This document shows positions 1 to 8,259 of a stretch of 14,611 nucleotides of DNA, piece by piece. This DNA comes from Anaerolineae bacterium (GTDB lineage Bacteria > Chloroflexota > Anaerolineae > B4-G1 > SLSP01): positions 1-14,611 of the forward strand of contig JAFGSL010000081.1 in assembly GCA_016934645.1 (NCBI GenBank). Direction: 5' to 3'. Position numbers and translations under genes: made by a program. Under the pieces are notes generated by a model. The model worked only from the letters and a program-made list of their open reading frames with translations. It made no database searches and was not told the origin of the DNA. Numbering within the stretch: the first letter of the stretch is position 1; the number at the start of each line of letters is the position of its first letter.

Positions 1-258
1 ACCCAGCCTAACGGTGTGCAAATATGGCAACCGTATCGCGGTCGCACAGGTCAGGATTGGTACCGCGGCACGGCTGACGCGGTGTATCAGAACCGCAGCT
101 TTATCCGCGACTCGGGCTGCCACCGGGTGTTGATTCTCTCCGGCGACCAGGTCTACAAACAGGATTACCGTCCCTACTTACGCCGAGAGCACCTTGAGCA
201 GATTTTTAGCGAGGCGCAAGAGATCGTGGCGGCTGCGTTCACGGCAGCAGGGCTGTGA
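1..258 (+). pseudogene. glgC: Truncated glucose-1-phosphate adenylyltransferase (GlgC-like), 5' end outside the window
   Basis: The reading frame is open from base 1 and stops at 256-258. It encodes segments typical of ADP-glucose pyrophosphorylase, the enzyme that makes ADP-glucose for glycogen synthesis: a WYRGTADAVYQN segment followed by VLILSGDQVYKQDY, which matches the family's LSGD(H)xYKMDY nucleotide-sugar motif. In intact GlgC this motif is followed by well over 200 more residues, including the rest of the catalytic domain and a left-handed beta-helix. Here only about 27 unrelated residues (from RREHLEQIFSEAQ onward) precede the stop. The gene therefore looks truncated and fused to another sequence at about 170-185. 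I do not recognise the new C-terminus. The next gene starts 13 bases after the stop. A non-functional remnant is the likeliest reading; an assembly chimera is possible. Confidence 0.62.
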
Positions 259-271
259 TTGGCTGTGAGCG

Positions 272-3200
272 ATGCTCGCGATCTGTCTGCGAAAGGCCAA
301 CCTGAGGCGGATATGGCCTGCTCTCTCGATCCTCGCAGTCCTTTGCGGCTTGTATGTCCCTGTGCCTGCACGCACGCAGGTAGGCCCTCCGAGATTCACC
401 CACGTCACCAGCGAACAAGGGCTATCCCACGATCAGGTGCGCTGTATCCTGCAAGACAGCCAGGGATTCATGTGGTTTGGAACGGACGACGGGTTGAACA
501 AGTACGATGGCTATACCTTTACGATCTATCGCCATCGCCGTTCGGATCCCGATTCGCTGGCGGAAAACACAATCTATGCGCTTCACGAGGATTCCTCGAG
601 CACGTTGTGGATCGGCACGCCCGCAGGCCTCGCTAGCTTTACGGGGCAGGGCACGCAATTCATCCATCATCCCGCGATCAGCGAAGAGGTGAGCGCCCTC
701 TACGAGGATAGTACCGGCACGTTGTGGATTGGCACGGCGAGCGCAGGGCTTTACCAATATGACCGAGCTGCCGACCAATTCACGCAATATGTACCAGACC
801 CGGCAAACCCGCACAGTTTGAGCGGTGACGACGTCAACGTCATCTATGAGGACCGCTCAGGCATCCTGTGGGTGGGCACGACCACTGGCGGGCTGAACGC
901 TTTTGACCGCACCACTCAGACGTTTGCGCACTACCGGCACGAGCCGGCTGATCCACAAAGCCTGACTCACGACCGGGTGACGGCGATCTATGAAGATGAC
1001 GCTGGCGTTCTCTGGGTGGGCACTGGGAGTGACTATGAAATCATAGTGGGGGGGCTGGATGCCTTTGTCGATGGCGCGTTCGTCCACTATCACCATGATC
1101 CCCAGGATCCCCGCAGCCTATGCGATAACCATGTCAAGGCGATCCAGCAAGATCAGGAAGGCACTCTCTGGATCGGCACCGACGACGGCCTGAGCGTTCT
1201 CGATCGCGCTGCGAATACCTTTATCAACTATCGCCACGATCCCTTGAATGCCCACAGCCTGAGTGACAGCCACATTACAGCGATCTACGAGGATCGTTCC
1301 GGCATTTTGTGGCTCGGGACCGATGGTCAGGGCATCAATAAATATGCGCGGGTCAAGGAGAGATTCAGTCGCTTTCAAAACGACCCCCTCGATCCCAATA
1401 GTTTCAGTGCCGGATCGGTCGGTGCACTTTGGGAGGATACCTCCGGTGTCCTCTGGGTCGGTGTGCCAGGTGAAGGGTTGGACAGCCTCGACCGCACTGC
1501 CAATAACGCCTCTGCCGGCGATGTGTTCGTCCACTACGCGCACGATCCCAACGATCCCCAATCCCTGGGGCATGATAACGTCAGGGCGCTTTACCGGGAT
1601 CACGAGGGAAGCTTGTGGATCGGCACCAACCGGGGGCTGGACCGATTTGTGCCTGGTGTATCCGGGGGCGTGTTTAGCCACTACATCCACGATCCGGGTG
1701 ATCCCGGCAGCCTGGGGCCGGGTGCGGTCAAGGCCATCTTGGAGGATCACACGCACACTCTCTGGATCGCTACGGAGGAACCTGGGACGCTAAGCCGGTT
1801 CGACAGCACCACCGAAACCTTTGTCCGGTACGAGTACGACCCCGACGACCCGCATAGCTTCATCAATACCTATGGCGTGCGAGCCATTTATGAAGATCGG
1901 GCGGGGGATTTATGGTTGGGCACGTATAACGGCCTGGTCCGCTTTGACCGAGACGCCTCCAAAGGAGGCGCGTTCACCCAATATCGCCCCGACCCCGAAA
2001 ATCCCCACAGCATCAGCCACGACTTTGTCTGGTCTATTTATCAGGATCAAGCTGGAATCTTCTGGATTGCCACAAGCGAGGGGCTTAACCGCTTTAATTT
2101 AGCCACGGAGCAGTTTCAAGTGTACACGGCGGAAGATGGCCTGCCCAGCGACCAGGTCAGGTGCGTCCTCGCCGACCGTCAGAACAACCTGTGGCTCGGT
2201 ACGGATGGGGGACTGTCCCGGTTCGACCCGCAGACAGAGACCTTTAAGAACTATGATATGAGTGACGGGCTGACGAACAACGTGATCATCTTGGGTGCCT
2301 GTCACCAGAGCAAGAGTGGCGAGATGTTTTTCGGCACGCTCGACGGATTTACGGCTTTTTATCCTGACGACATTCGAGACGATGCCTACATCCCGCCCGT
2401 CGTCTTGACTGCGTTCAGGAAATTTGACCAGGTTGTTGAATTCGACACACCGCTTTCGGAGGTGGGAGATATCGTTCTGTCCTACGCAGATAATTTCTTT
2501 GCCTTCGAATTTGCGGCGCTGGATTACGTCGAGCCTGCCAAGAACCAGTATGCGTACAAGCTGGAAGGTTTCGATCAAGACTGGATCTATTGCGGCACGC
2601 GGCGGTACGCCAGCTACACGAACTTGCCGCCCGGCGCGTATACCTTCCGCGTCAAGGGCACCAACAGCGATGGGGTCTGGAACGAGGCCGGGCATACGGT
2701 GAGCGTCACGATCACGCCGCCATTTTGGGAGACCTGGTGGTTCAGGATCGTGGCCGGGGTCATCGTGCTGGGCGTTATCTCCGCGGTGGTCGGTGCGCGG
2801 TTGCGGAACGTCGCCGTCCTGCGCGAGAGCGAGGCGCGGTTCCGGGCGCTGTTCAAGAATGCCCCCCTCTGCGTGTTCGAGCTGGACATGACCCAGACCC
2901 CGCTGCGTATCATCCGTGCCAACCGGCGCTCGGAAAGGACCTACGGATGGCCGGCGGACGAGTTCACGGGCGCACCGTTGGACAGAATTTTCCCTCCAAA
3001 TGCGTGGCCCATCCTGGAACGGACGATGAATGCCCTGAGCGCGGGCGAAACCCTCACCCTGGAATCGTCCGGCCTGCGCCGAGATGGCAGTGAGTTTCCG
3101 ATCCATGTCAGTGCTACGGGAGAACCGGGACACGACTTGCAGCAAGTCATTCTGGCCATAGAGGACATCACTGCTGAAAAGGAACGCCGTTCTGAGGAAG

Positions 3201-3823
3201 AGGCCATTATCGAGGAGCGCCGCCGTATTGCCCGCGAGATCCACGACGGATTGGCCCAGGATCTGGCGGGGCTGCGTTTCAAGGTGGGGTTGTGGCACAA
3301 GTTGGTGGACGATGATCCCTCGCAGATGCACGCCGAACTGGATGGCTTCCGGGACTTGCTGGGCAGAAACATCCGCGAGGTGCGGCGCTCTATTTTCGCC
3401 CTGCGTCCGGTGGCGCTGGATGAACTGGGCTTTCACCCGGCCCTCCGGCAATTTATCGACGAGTTTGGGGAACAGAACCAACTGCACGTCGACCTGCGCG
3501 TCGCGGGGACGGCGGAGCAACTGCCTTCGTTTCTGGAACTGGTGCTGTTTCGCATTGTCCAGGAATCGTTGCATAATGTCAGTAAGCACGCCCAGGCACA
3601 AATGGTCTGGATAGAACTGGATCTGGCGTCGCCCGACGGGATCACGTTGAGCGTCCGGGACGACGGCGTGGGCTTTGACCTGGCGATGCTGGATACGATG
3701 GTTCAACATGGCCATCTGGGATTGAAACAAATGCGCGAGCGTGTGGAAAATCTCAAAGGCACCTTCGAGTTGCGCAGCCAACCGGGTGGCGGGACGGAGA
3801 TTTGCGTCGTTGTGCCACGTTGA
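272..3823 (+). CDS. Two-component sensor histidine kinase with double beta-propeller sensor, Y_Y_Y, PAS, HisKA_3 and HATPase_c domains
   Basis: This 1183-residue protein is a one-piece sensor kinase. A signal peptide or first membrane segment lies at about residues 12-33. Fourteen Reg_prop-type repeats with the motif LW(I/V/L)GT.. GL follow at about residues 40-695, many preceded by HDPxDPxSL and AIYED; fourteen blades suggest two seven-bladed propellers, expected outside the membrane. A Y_Y_Y domain (from YAYKLEGFDQDW, residue 760) leads to a membrane helix at 824-844, then a PAS domain from about 852 (ESEARFRALFKNAP) to 970. The HisKA_3 phosphorylation site is H991 in REIHDGLAQDL. The ATPase domain has the N box around N1102 (ESLHNVSKHA) and the G1 box DDGVGFD at 1130-1136. 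No receiver domain is fused, so the partner is probably the response regulator 49 bases downstream. The ligand is unknown; in gut Bacteroides similar propellers sense glycans, but there they belong to hybrid kinases. The start follows the glgC remnant closely and has no strong ribosome-binding site. Confidence 0.93.
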   Translation: MLAICLRKANLRRIWPALSILAVLCGLYVPVPARTQVGPPRFTHVTSEQGLSHDQVRCILQDSQGFMWFGTDDGLNKYDGYTFTIYRHRRSDPDSLAENTIYALHEDSSSTLWIGTPAGLASFTGQGTQFIHHPAISEEVSALYEDSTGTLWIGTASAGLYQYDRAADQFTQYVPDPANPHSLSGDDVNVIYEDRSGILWVGTTTGGLNAFDRTTQTFAHYRHEPADPQSLTHDRVTAIYEDDAGVLWVGTGSDYEIIVGGLDAFVDGAFVHYHHDPQDPRSLCDNHVKAIQQDQEGTLWIGTDDGLSVLDRAANTFINYRHDPLNAHSLSDSHITAIYEDRSGILWLGTDGQGINKYARVKERFSRFQNDPLDPNSFSAGSVGALWEDTSGVLWVGVPGEGLDSLDRTANNASAGDVFVHYAHDPNDPQSLGHDNVRALYRDHEGSLWIGTNRGLDRFVPGVSGGVFSHYIHDPGDPGSLGPGAVKAILEDHTHTLWIATEEPGTLSRFDSTTETFVRYEYDPDDPHSFINTYGVRAIYEDRAGDLWLGTYNGLVRFDRDASKGGAFTQYRPDPENPHSISHDFVWSIYQDQAGIFWIATSEGLNRFNLATEQFQVYTAEDGLPSDQVRCVLADRQNNLWLGTDGGLSRFDPQTETFKNYDMSDGLTNNVIILGACHQSKSGEMFFGTLDGFTAFYPDDIRDDAYIPPVVLTAFRKFDQVVEFDTPLSEVGDIVLSYADNFFAFEFAALDYVEPAKNQYAYKLEGFDQDWIYCGTRRYASYTNLPPGAYTFRVKGTNSDGVWNEAGHTVSVTITPPFWETWWFRIVAGVIVLGVISAVVGARLRNVAVLRESEARFRALFKNAPLCVFELDMTQTPLRIIRANRRSERTYGWPADEFTGAPLDRIFPPNAWPILERTMNALSAGETLTLESSGLRRDGSEFPIHVSATGEPGHDLQQVILAIEDITAEKERRSEEEAIIEERRRIAREIHDGLAQDLAGLRFKVGLWHKLVDDDPSQMHAELDGFRDLLGRNIREVRRSIFALRPVALDELGFHPALRQFIDEFGEQNQLHVDLRVAGTAEQLPSFLELVLFRIVQESLHNVSKHAQAQMVWIELDLASPDGITLSVRDDGVGFDLAMLDTMVQHGHLGLKQMRERVENLKGTFELRSQPGGGTEICVVVPR

Positions 3824-3872
3824 GCGTAATTCGCTGATCCGCTGATTCTGTCATTCTCTCAGGAGGTCACTG

Positions 3873-4544
3873 ATGTCATCCATCCGCATACTGATTGCCG
3901 ACGATCACCGCATTGTCCGGCAGGGCGTGCGCCATGTTTGCGAGCTTGCCGGCCTCACCGTGGTAGGGGAGGCGAAGGATGGGCAGGAGGCCGTAAGGCT
4001 GGCGTGGCAATTGCGCCCCGACGTCATCCTGATGGACATCAACATGCCCGTGTTGGATGGCGTGCAGGCGACCAGCTTCATTGTCGAAGCCAATCCGTCA
4101 GCCCGGGTGATCATCCTCACTATGTACCGCCAGGATCGCTACGTGTTCGACGCCATCAAGGCCGGTGCACGCGGCTATCTGCTCAAGGACGTCGATGAGG
4201 AGGACCTGGTCACGGCCATCCGGGCCGTCCACCGGGGTGAGGCGTTGATCAACCCCAGCCTGGCGGTCAAATTGCTGGACGAATTCCGCCGCCTTAGTCA
4301 GGCAGCGGACGAGGCGGAGGACGTGGAAAACTTGACCCAGGGTGAGATGGATGTGCTACGCCTGGTTGCGCAGGGGACAGACAACAAGACCATCGGGGAT
4401 CGCCTTGCCCTATCGGAACGGACTGTCGCCAACCGCCTGAGCACCGTCTACGAGAAGCTCCACGTCAACAACCGCACCCAGGCCGCCCTGGTCGCCTTGC
4501 GCCGTGGGTGGGCGACGTTGGAGGAGGATGTAGATTCCGGCTGA
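3873..4544 (+). CDS. NarL/FixJ-family (LuxR-type HTH) response regulator
   Basis: This 223-residue cytoplasmic transcription regulator has an N-terminal receiver domain (about 4-120). It shows the acidic pair D10/D11, phospho-acceptor D55 in DVILMDINMP, T83 and the conserved K105 in GYLLKD. The C-terminal LuxR-type helix-turn-helix (about 151-210) contains LTQGEMDVLRLVAQG, NKTIGDRLALSERTV and the usual VNNRTQAALVA ending. Length and order are standard for the family. A strong ribosome-binding site AGGAGGT at 3861-3867 fixes the start. It lies 49 bases after the HisKA_3-type sensor kinase; kinases of that class pair with NarL-type regulators, so the two almost certainly form one system and one transcript. 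Targets are not visible; the adjacent secreted beta-helix gene is a possible one. Confidence 0.95.
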   Translation: MSSIRILIADDHRIVRQGVRHVCELAGLTVVGEAKDGQEAVRLAWQLRPDVILMDINMPVLDGVQATSFIVEANPSARVIILTMYRQDRYVFDAIKAGARGYLLKDVDEEDLVTAIRAVHRGEALINPSLAVKLLDEFRRLSQAADEAEDVENLTQGEMDVLRLVAQGTDNKTIGDRLALSERTVANRLSTVYEKLHVNNRTQAALVALRRGWATLEEDVDSG

Positions 4545-4550
4545 CAATTT

Positions 4551-4895
4551 TTGCCATTCCGTTCTCCGGATAGAAAAAGTACCATCGCTATCATCCAGGA
4601 GACGCATCCTGACGTTGTCCTGTGGGGCGTTGACCTGGAAGGGATCGTACAGCTCCGCATACTGTCTCCGCGCACCAAACTTATCGTGGTGCAGGCCCGT
4701 GACCAGGAGCATTTGGTGCTCGACGCATTCAAGAACGGCGCGTTGGGACACTTGCTCAGACGTGAAATCCGGCCGGCTGAGATCGTCGTCGCCGTCCGCG
4801 CCGTCAGCAGAGGCGGAGCCGTCATCAATTCTGATATCGCGGGGCGTATATTGGATCAGGTCATGCAAGAGCGTAAAACATCCAAACAGAGGTGA
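4551..4895 (+). pseudogene. Receiver-domain fragment without phospho-acceptor Asp or conserved Lys
   Basis: The reading frame (TTG at 4551, same frame as the preceding regulator after its stop) encodes 114 residues resembling the last two thirds of the neighbouring receiver. PDVVLWGVDLEG aligns with PDVILMDINMPVLDG, with Gly where the phosphorylated Asp should be. FKNGALGHLLRREIRP aligns with IKAGARGYLLKDVDEE, with Arg for the conserved Lys. AVRAVSRGGAVINSDIAGRILD matches the end of the receiver. The first beta strand and acidic pair are missing, there is no HTH, and no ribosome-binding site is visible. It therefore looks like a decayed duplicate of the upstream regulator. A small phosphorylation-independent pseudo-receiver is the alternative. 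It ends five bases before the beta-helix gene. Confidence 0.6.
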
Positions 4896-4899
4896 AAAG

Positions 4900-6660
4900 A
4901 TGGATCACAAGCATACTCGTATGGTAGCTTACATGATGCCAGTTCTCTTAATCGGCTTACTTCTCGCCTGTAGTGCCGCCCCGTCGACCGCCCAAGGCGA
5001 CCTTGTAACCCGTGCCCCCCAAACGGATGCAGCACCGCGACTGGCGCCCCAGGCCACGACCTATTACGTCCGCCCCGATGGCGGCTCTCCCGACCAGTGC
5101 ACGGGCCTGGTGGACGCGGCCTATCCCGGCAGTGGGACAGGCCAGCCGTGTGCGTGGGATCACCCCTTCCGCGCGCTGCCGCCGGATGGCACGCTCCGCA
5201 TTGCTGGCGGCGACACCCTCATCATTGCCGATGGCAGCTACATGATGGGCTACGACGCGCCCGGTGCCGGCGCCTGTGAATCCGACGGCGCTTTTGATTG
5301 CCACATGCCGCCCATCCCCAGCGGCCCCGATGCCGCTCATCCGACACGCATCCTGGGGGCAGGGTGGGACAGCGGTTGCGCCAACCCGCCTGAACTGTGG
5401 GGAACGCAGCGCCCCTGGTTCATCGTCGACCTGACCGATGCCAGCAACGTCGAAATCGCTTGCCTGGAGATCACCGATCACTCTGATTGTGTGGATAGTC
5501 ACTCCGGGGGTCTGGCCTGCCAGCGCGACACCTATCCCTTTGGTGAGTATGCCGATATCGGGCTGTATGCCGAGGACTCGGCCAACGTTCATCTAAAAGA
5601 CCTAAACATCCACGGCCTCGCTGTTGGCGGGGTCCACGCTGGGCGACTCACCGATTGGACCGTGGAGGATGTGCGCATCGCGGGCAACGGCTGGGTTGGC
5701 TGGGATGGGGACATTGAAGGCGACGACTCGAACGCGGGCACGCTCACCTTCCGGCGTTGGATGGTGGAATGGAATGGTTGCGCCGAGACGTATCCTGGCG
5801 ACCAACCCACCGGCTGTTGGGGCCAGAGCGCTGGGGGATACGGCGACGGCGTGGGTACCGGTGCTACCGGCGGGCACTGGATCATCGAGGATTCAGCCTT
5901 TTTGCATAATACTTCCGATGGCCTGGATCTGCTCTATACGCGGGAGGTAGGCTCGTCTGTCGAAATCCGGCGCACCATCGCTGAGGGCAACGCTGGCGAT
6001 CAGATCAAGACCTCCGGTCCCACCACCATCGAAGACGTCATCGCCGTCAGCAACTGCGGCTTTTTCGATGGCAAATCGTTTACCTACAACGTGGACAACT
6101 GCCGCGCCGGTGGCAGCGCGATCGTGCTCACTCTGCGCGATGGCAACACAGCCAGCATCATCAACACGACCATCACCGGTCAGGGGGACTGTCTGTTGAT
6201 CACCGAGTGCCAGGAGGGCAACAGTTGCAATGGCTCAGAGTCAGTGCTGCTGCGCAACGACATCTTCCAGGGCAATCCTGAATTTGAGGGTGGGGGCGAT
6301 ACGACCGCGTTTGCCTGGCACGACTTGCCCCACGATCCTTTTGCTATCAACTACGCCATCATCAACGGCCTCAAAGCCATGCCCTCGCCTTGTCCAGCGG
6401 ACAGTCAATGCAACGTCGCACCTGGCGTGGTAAACAGCGATATCAGCAGCTTTGACGCTCACTTGCTTTCGGGCAGTCCCGCCATCGACAACGGTACAGC
6501 CACCGGCGCGCCAACTGACGACTTTGACGGTCGCACTCGTGATGCGACGCCTGACATCGGGGCCTATGAGTATTGGGAGTGGGAACCGGCGGCGTGGATT
6601 TACCTGCCCGCGGTGATGAGTGGGCAAACTGAACGAGGAAACAGCATGGATGAATCGTAA
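4900..6660 (+). CDS. Secreted right-handed parallel beta-helix (pectate-lyase-like fold) protein, putative lipoprotein
   Basis: This 586-residue exported protein starts at the ATG at 4900, preceded by AGAGGTG. That start gives a clean signal peptide (MDHKHTR, then a hydrophobic stretch); an in-frame start at 4615 would place the signal peptide internally. LLAC at 21-24 fits a lipobox, with C24 as the possible lipidated residue. The mature part begins [17 protein letters not shown] and continues with beta-helix coils such as [40 protein letters not shown] and [11 protein letters not shown]. Near the C-terminus PDIGAYEY (551-558) follows SPAIDNGT and DFDGRTRD, a pattern common in bacterial parallel beta-helix proteins. 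IYLPAVM (567-573) resembles the C-terminal motif of many Chloroflexota secreted proteins. Catalytic residues cannot be assigned, so polysaccharide binding or cleavage is only an inference from the fold. The last 11 bases overlap the next (broken) gene start. Confidence 0.85.
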   Translation: MDHKHTRMVAYMMPVLLIGLLLACSAAPSTAQGDLVTRAPQTDAAPRLAPQATTYYVRPDGGSPDQCTGLVDAAYPGSGTGQPCAWDHPFRALPPDGTLRIAGGDTLIIADGSYMMGYDAPGAGACESDGAFDCHMPPIPSGPDAAHPTRILGAGWDSGCANPPELWGTQRPWFIVDLTDASNVEIACLEITDHSDCVDSHSGGLACQRDTYPFGEYADIGLYAEDSANVHLKDLNIHGLAVGGVHAGRLTDWTVEDVRIAGNGWVGWDGDIEGDDSNAGTLTFRRWMVEWNGCAETYPGDQPTGCWGQSAGGYGDGVGTGATGGHWIIEDSAFLHNTSDGLDLLYTREVGSSVEIRRTIAEGNAGDQIKTSGPTTIEDVIAVSNCGFFDGKSFTYNVDNCRAGGSAIVLTLRDGNTASIINTTITGQGDCLLITECQEGNSCNGSESVLLRNDIFQGNPEFEGGGDTTAFAWHDLPHDPFAINYAIINGLKAMPSPCPADSQCNVAPGVVNSDISSFDAHLLSGSPAIDNGTATGAPTDDFDGRTRDATPDIGAYEYWEWEPAAWIYLPAVMSGQTERGNSMDES

Positions 6661-6932
6661 GTTTGTTCGCATGATAGCCTGTTTGATACCAACATATCGC
6701 CGCCCTGGACAGCAGTGGAGTCGCCCTGGTCGCTGCTCAGGCGTTGGCGGCGGAGAACGCCGACTTGCGCCAACGGGTAGACGACCTGGAGGCCCGGCTG
6801 GCGGCGCTTGAAGCGCCTGCTGGTGCATCGAATGTCTTTCAGTCCGATCTGTTCGGAGGTTGGCTGCCGGTTGGCGTGCTGGTCGTCGCGGCTGTGATTG
6901 GAAAGCATCGCTACCAGGGAGGCGGGCGATGA
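6650..6932 (+). pseudogene. Secreted coiled-coil protein remnant with internal deletion and frame change
   Basis: An ATG at 6650 with GAGG upstream (6635-6638) begins [13 protein letters not shown], a signal-peptide-like start. After about 13 residues this frame loses sense. From about 6687 a different frame reads HIAALDSSGVALVAAQALA followed by AAENADLRQRVDDLEARLAALE, a coiled coil. The product then ends with the hydrophobic stretch GWLPVGVLVVAAVIG, the charged tail KHRYQGGGR and a stop at 6930-6932. The coiled coil plus C-terminal hydrophobic anchor resembles the end of Chloroflexota surface or tail-fibre-like proteins with an S74-type intramolecular chaperone region. The simplest reading is a gene whose middle has been deleted, with the junction near 6685-6695. 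The TTG at 6744 could start a 62-residue protein, but no ribosome-binding site supports it. Confidence 0.6.
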
Positions 6933-7060
6933 GGCGGATACGACCGGGTCTGCGGGCTGTCGTGACCATCTTGACATTTTGCCGGTGGTGCTACGCGAAG
7001 GGTAGAACAGAACGAAGTAAAGTCCCCAGAATGAACTTCTGGGGACTTTTTTTGACTTGA
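6929..7060 (+). pseudogene. Truncated gene start overlapping the previous stop (ATGA)
   Basis: An ATG at 6929 overlaps the preceding stop by four bases, the usual sign of translational coupling. It encodes 43 residues beginning MRRIRPGLRAVVTILTF, which looks like the first part of a signal peptide. The frame then runs straight through the intrinsic terminator and stops at 7058-7060. A real product would not be expected to read across a terminator hairpin, so this is probably the head of a deleted gene. No function can be assigned. Confidence 0.4.
7019..7053 (+). terminator. Intrinsic (rho-independent) terminator
   Basis: A perfect 13-bp inverted repeat (AAAGTCCCCAGAA at 7019-7031 and its complement at 7037-7049) has a five-base loop and a run of seven T (7047-7053). 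It closes the transcription unit that contains the beta-helix gene and the two remnants. The A-rich left arm could also support termination from the other strand. Confidence 0.92.
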
Positions 7061-7079
7061 TCGCCGCTCCGACTATACT
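7052..7079 (+). promoter_or_regulatory. Probable sigma70-type promoter for the pdxA-family gene
   Basis: TTGACT (7052-7057) and TATACT (7074-7079) are separated by 16 bases, close to the TTGACA/TATAAT consensus. The site begins inside the T-run of the terminator, so a new transcript would start around 7085, about 135 bases before the pdxA start codon. The leader contains the twin-hairpin repeat at 7128-7199. No other promoter of similar quality was seen between 7060 and 7220. Confidence 0.55.
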
Positions 7080-7127
7080 GTGAATGCGCGACAGAGTCGT
7101 GTTCTACGAAGTCACGTCAATAAAAAT

Positions 7128-7199
7128 GCTTGTGCCGGATCACAATCCGGCGCAGCGGGGACGGCGGATTGTGATCCGCCTTAAGCGTTGAAGTAGACT
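7128..7199 (-). repeat. Twin-hairpin palindromic repeat, copy 1
   Basis: Two hairpins lie in tandem: GCCGGAT-CACA-ATCCGGC (7134-7151) and GGCGGAT-TGTG-ATCCGCC (7163-7180). Each has a 7-bp stem and a 4-base loop, and the loops are complementary to each other. Read on the minus strand, the element begins TCTACTTCAACGCTTAAGG and ends GCTTGTG near ATAAAAAT. This matches the ends of the copies at 11967-12044 and 14210-14288. It lies in the untranslated leader of the pdxA-family gene. Confidence 0.75.
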
Positions 7200-7219
7200 G
7201 TTTTCAGAGAAGGAGTTCT

Positions 7220-8233
7220 ATGACAGAAAATCTGCCCTTGATTGCCGTTACCCTCGGCGACGTCGCCGGCATTGGGCCGGAAGTGGTGGTGAAGACGCTG
7301 GCACTGCCCGAAGTGTGGGCGGCGTGCCGTCCACTCGTCATCGGCGATGCGCGCGCGCTGACGGAAGCGCGATTGGGCGTCCCGATTCCGCCGTTGCGCG
7401 TCGTCACGCGGCTCGAAGACGCGACGTTCGACGCAAAGGCGCTCACATTGCTCGATCTACACAATCTCGATCCCGTCGATGCGCCACTCGGACAGATTTC
7501 CACGGATGCGGGCCGGGCGGCGGTGGAGTACGTCCTCAAGGCGACAGAACTGGCGATGGCGGGCGCGGTGGATGCGGTGGCGACCGCGCCGCTTAACAAG
7601 GAAGCGATGCACCTGGCGGGCTTCGACTACATCGGCCACACGGAAATCCTCGCCGACGTCACCCACACGCCGCGTTGCACGACGATGCTGGCGACGCCCG
7701 GTCTGCGTGTTACCCACGTTACGCGCCACATCCCATTCCGCGCCATCGCGGACCATCTGACGATTGAGGGCGTGCTGGATACCATCGTCATCACGCACGA
7801 GGGGATGCGGATGCTCGGCTTTCCACAGCCGCGCGTCGCCGTCGCCGGGCTGAACCCACACAACGGCGACAACGGCCTGATGGGGCGCGAGGAGCTGGAC
7901 ATCATCGCTCCGGCGGTGGCGGCGGCGCAGGATCAGGACATCGACGCGCGAGGCCCGATTCCGGCGGATTCGGTCTTCTTCCAGGCCATTCGCGGCGACT
8001 ACGACGTGGTCGTGTGCCAGTACCACGATCAGGGTCACATCGCGGTGAAGACGCACGGCTTCGAGAAATCCATCACGATCACGCTTGGCCTGCCGATGAT
8101 CCGCACCTCCGCCGACCATGGCACGGCGTTCGACATCACCGGGCGCGGCATCGCGCACCCTGACAGTATGCTATCGGCGATCCTCGAAGCCGCGGCGATG
8201 GCCGCGCGGGTGAAAGCGTCCTCGACCGATTGA
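7220..8233 (+). CDS. pdxA: PdxA-family dehydrogenase (4-hydroxythreonine-4-phosphate dehydrogenase or 4-phosphoerythronate/threonate dehydrogenase)
   Basis: This 337-residue soluble enzyme matches the PdxA family over its whole normal length. It has the N-terminal GDVAGIGPEV motif, TAPLNKEAM (122-130) and IGHTE (138-142). The three metal-binding histidines correspond to E. coli H166, H211 and H266: here H170 (VTRHIP), H214 (LNPHNGDNG) and H269 (CQYHDQG). The C-terminal LPMIRTSADHGTAFDITGRG segment is also present. Classical PdxA oxidises 4-phosphohydroxy-L-threonine in vitamin B6 synthesis. The related PdxA2 group acts on 4-phospho-D-threonate or erythronate in sugar-acid breakdown. No pdxJ, kinase or other pathway gene is nearby, so the substrate cannot be decided here. 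AGGAG at 7211-7215 sits only four bases before the ATG. The gene appears to stand alone behind its own promoter. Confidence 0.95.
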   Translation: MTENLPLIAVTLGDVAGIGPEVVVKTLALPEVWAACRPLVIGDARALTEARLGVPIPPLRVVTRLEDATFDAKALTLLDLHNLDPVDAPLGQISTDAGRAAVEYVLKATELAMAGAVDAVATAPLNKEAMHLAGFDYIGHTEILADVTHTPRCTTMLATPGLRVTHVTRHIPFRAIADHLTIEGVLDTIVITHEGMRMLGFPQPRVAVAGLNPHNGDNGLMGREELDIIAPAVAAAQDQDIDARGPIPADSVFFQAIRGDYDVVVCQYHDQGHIAVKTHGFEKSITITLGLPMIRTSADHGTAFDITGRGIAHPDSMLSAILEAAAMAARVKASSTD

Positions 8234-8259
8234 ATGGATTTTACGAACTTTGTGAAATT

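Noticed and set aside
2099..3781. Long minus-strand open frame (560 codons) opposite the sensor kinase
   Set aside because: It runs against a frame with clear kinase motifs, its translation shows no domain, and long antisense frames are expected in GC-rich coding DNA.
4615..4899. Longer N-terminus for the beta-helix protein starting at 4615
   Set aside because: It would bury a normal signal peptide 95 residues inside the protein and overlap the receiver remnant. The ATG at 4900 has AGAGGTG upstream.
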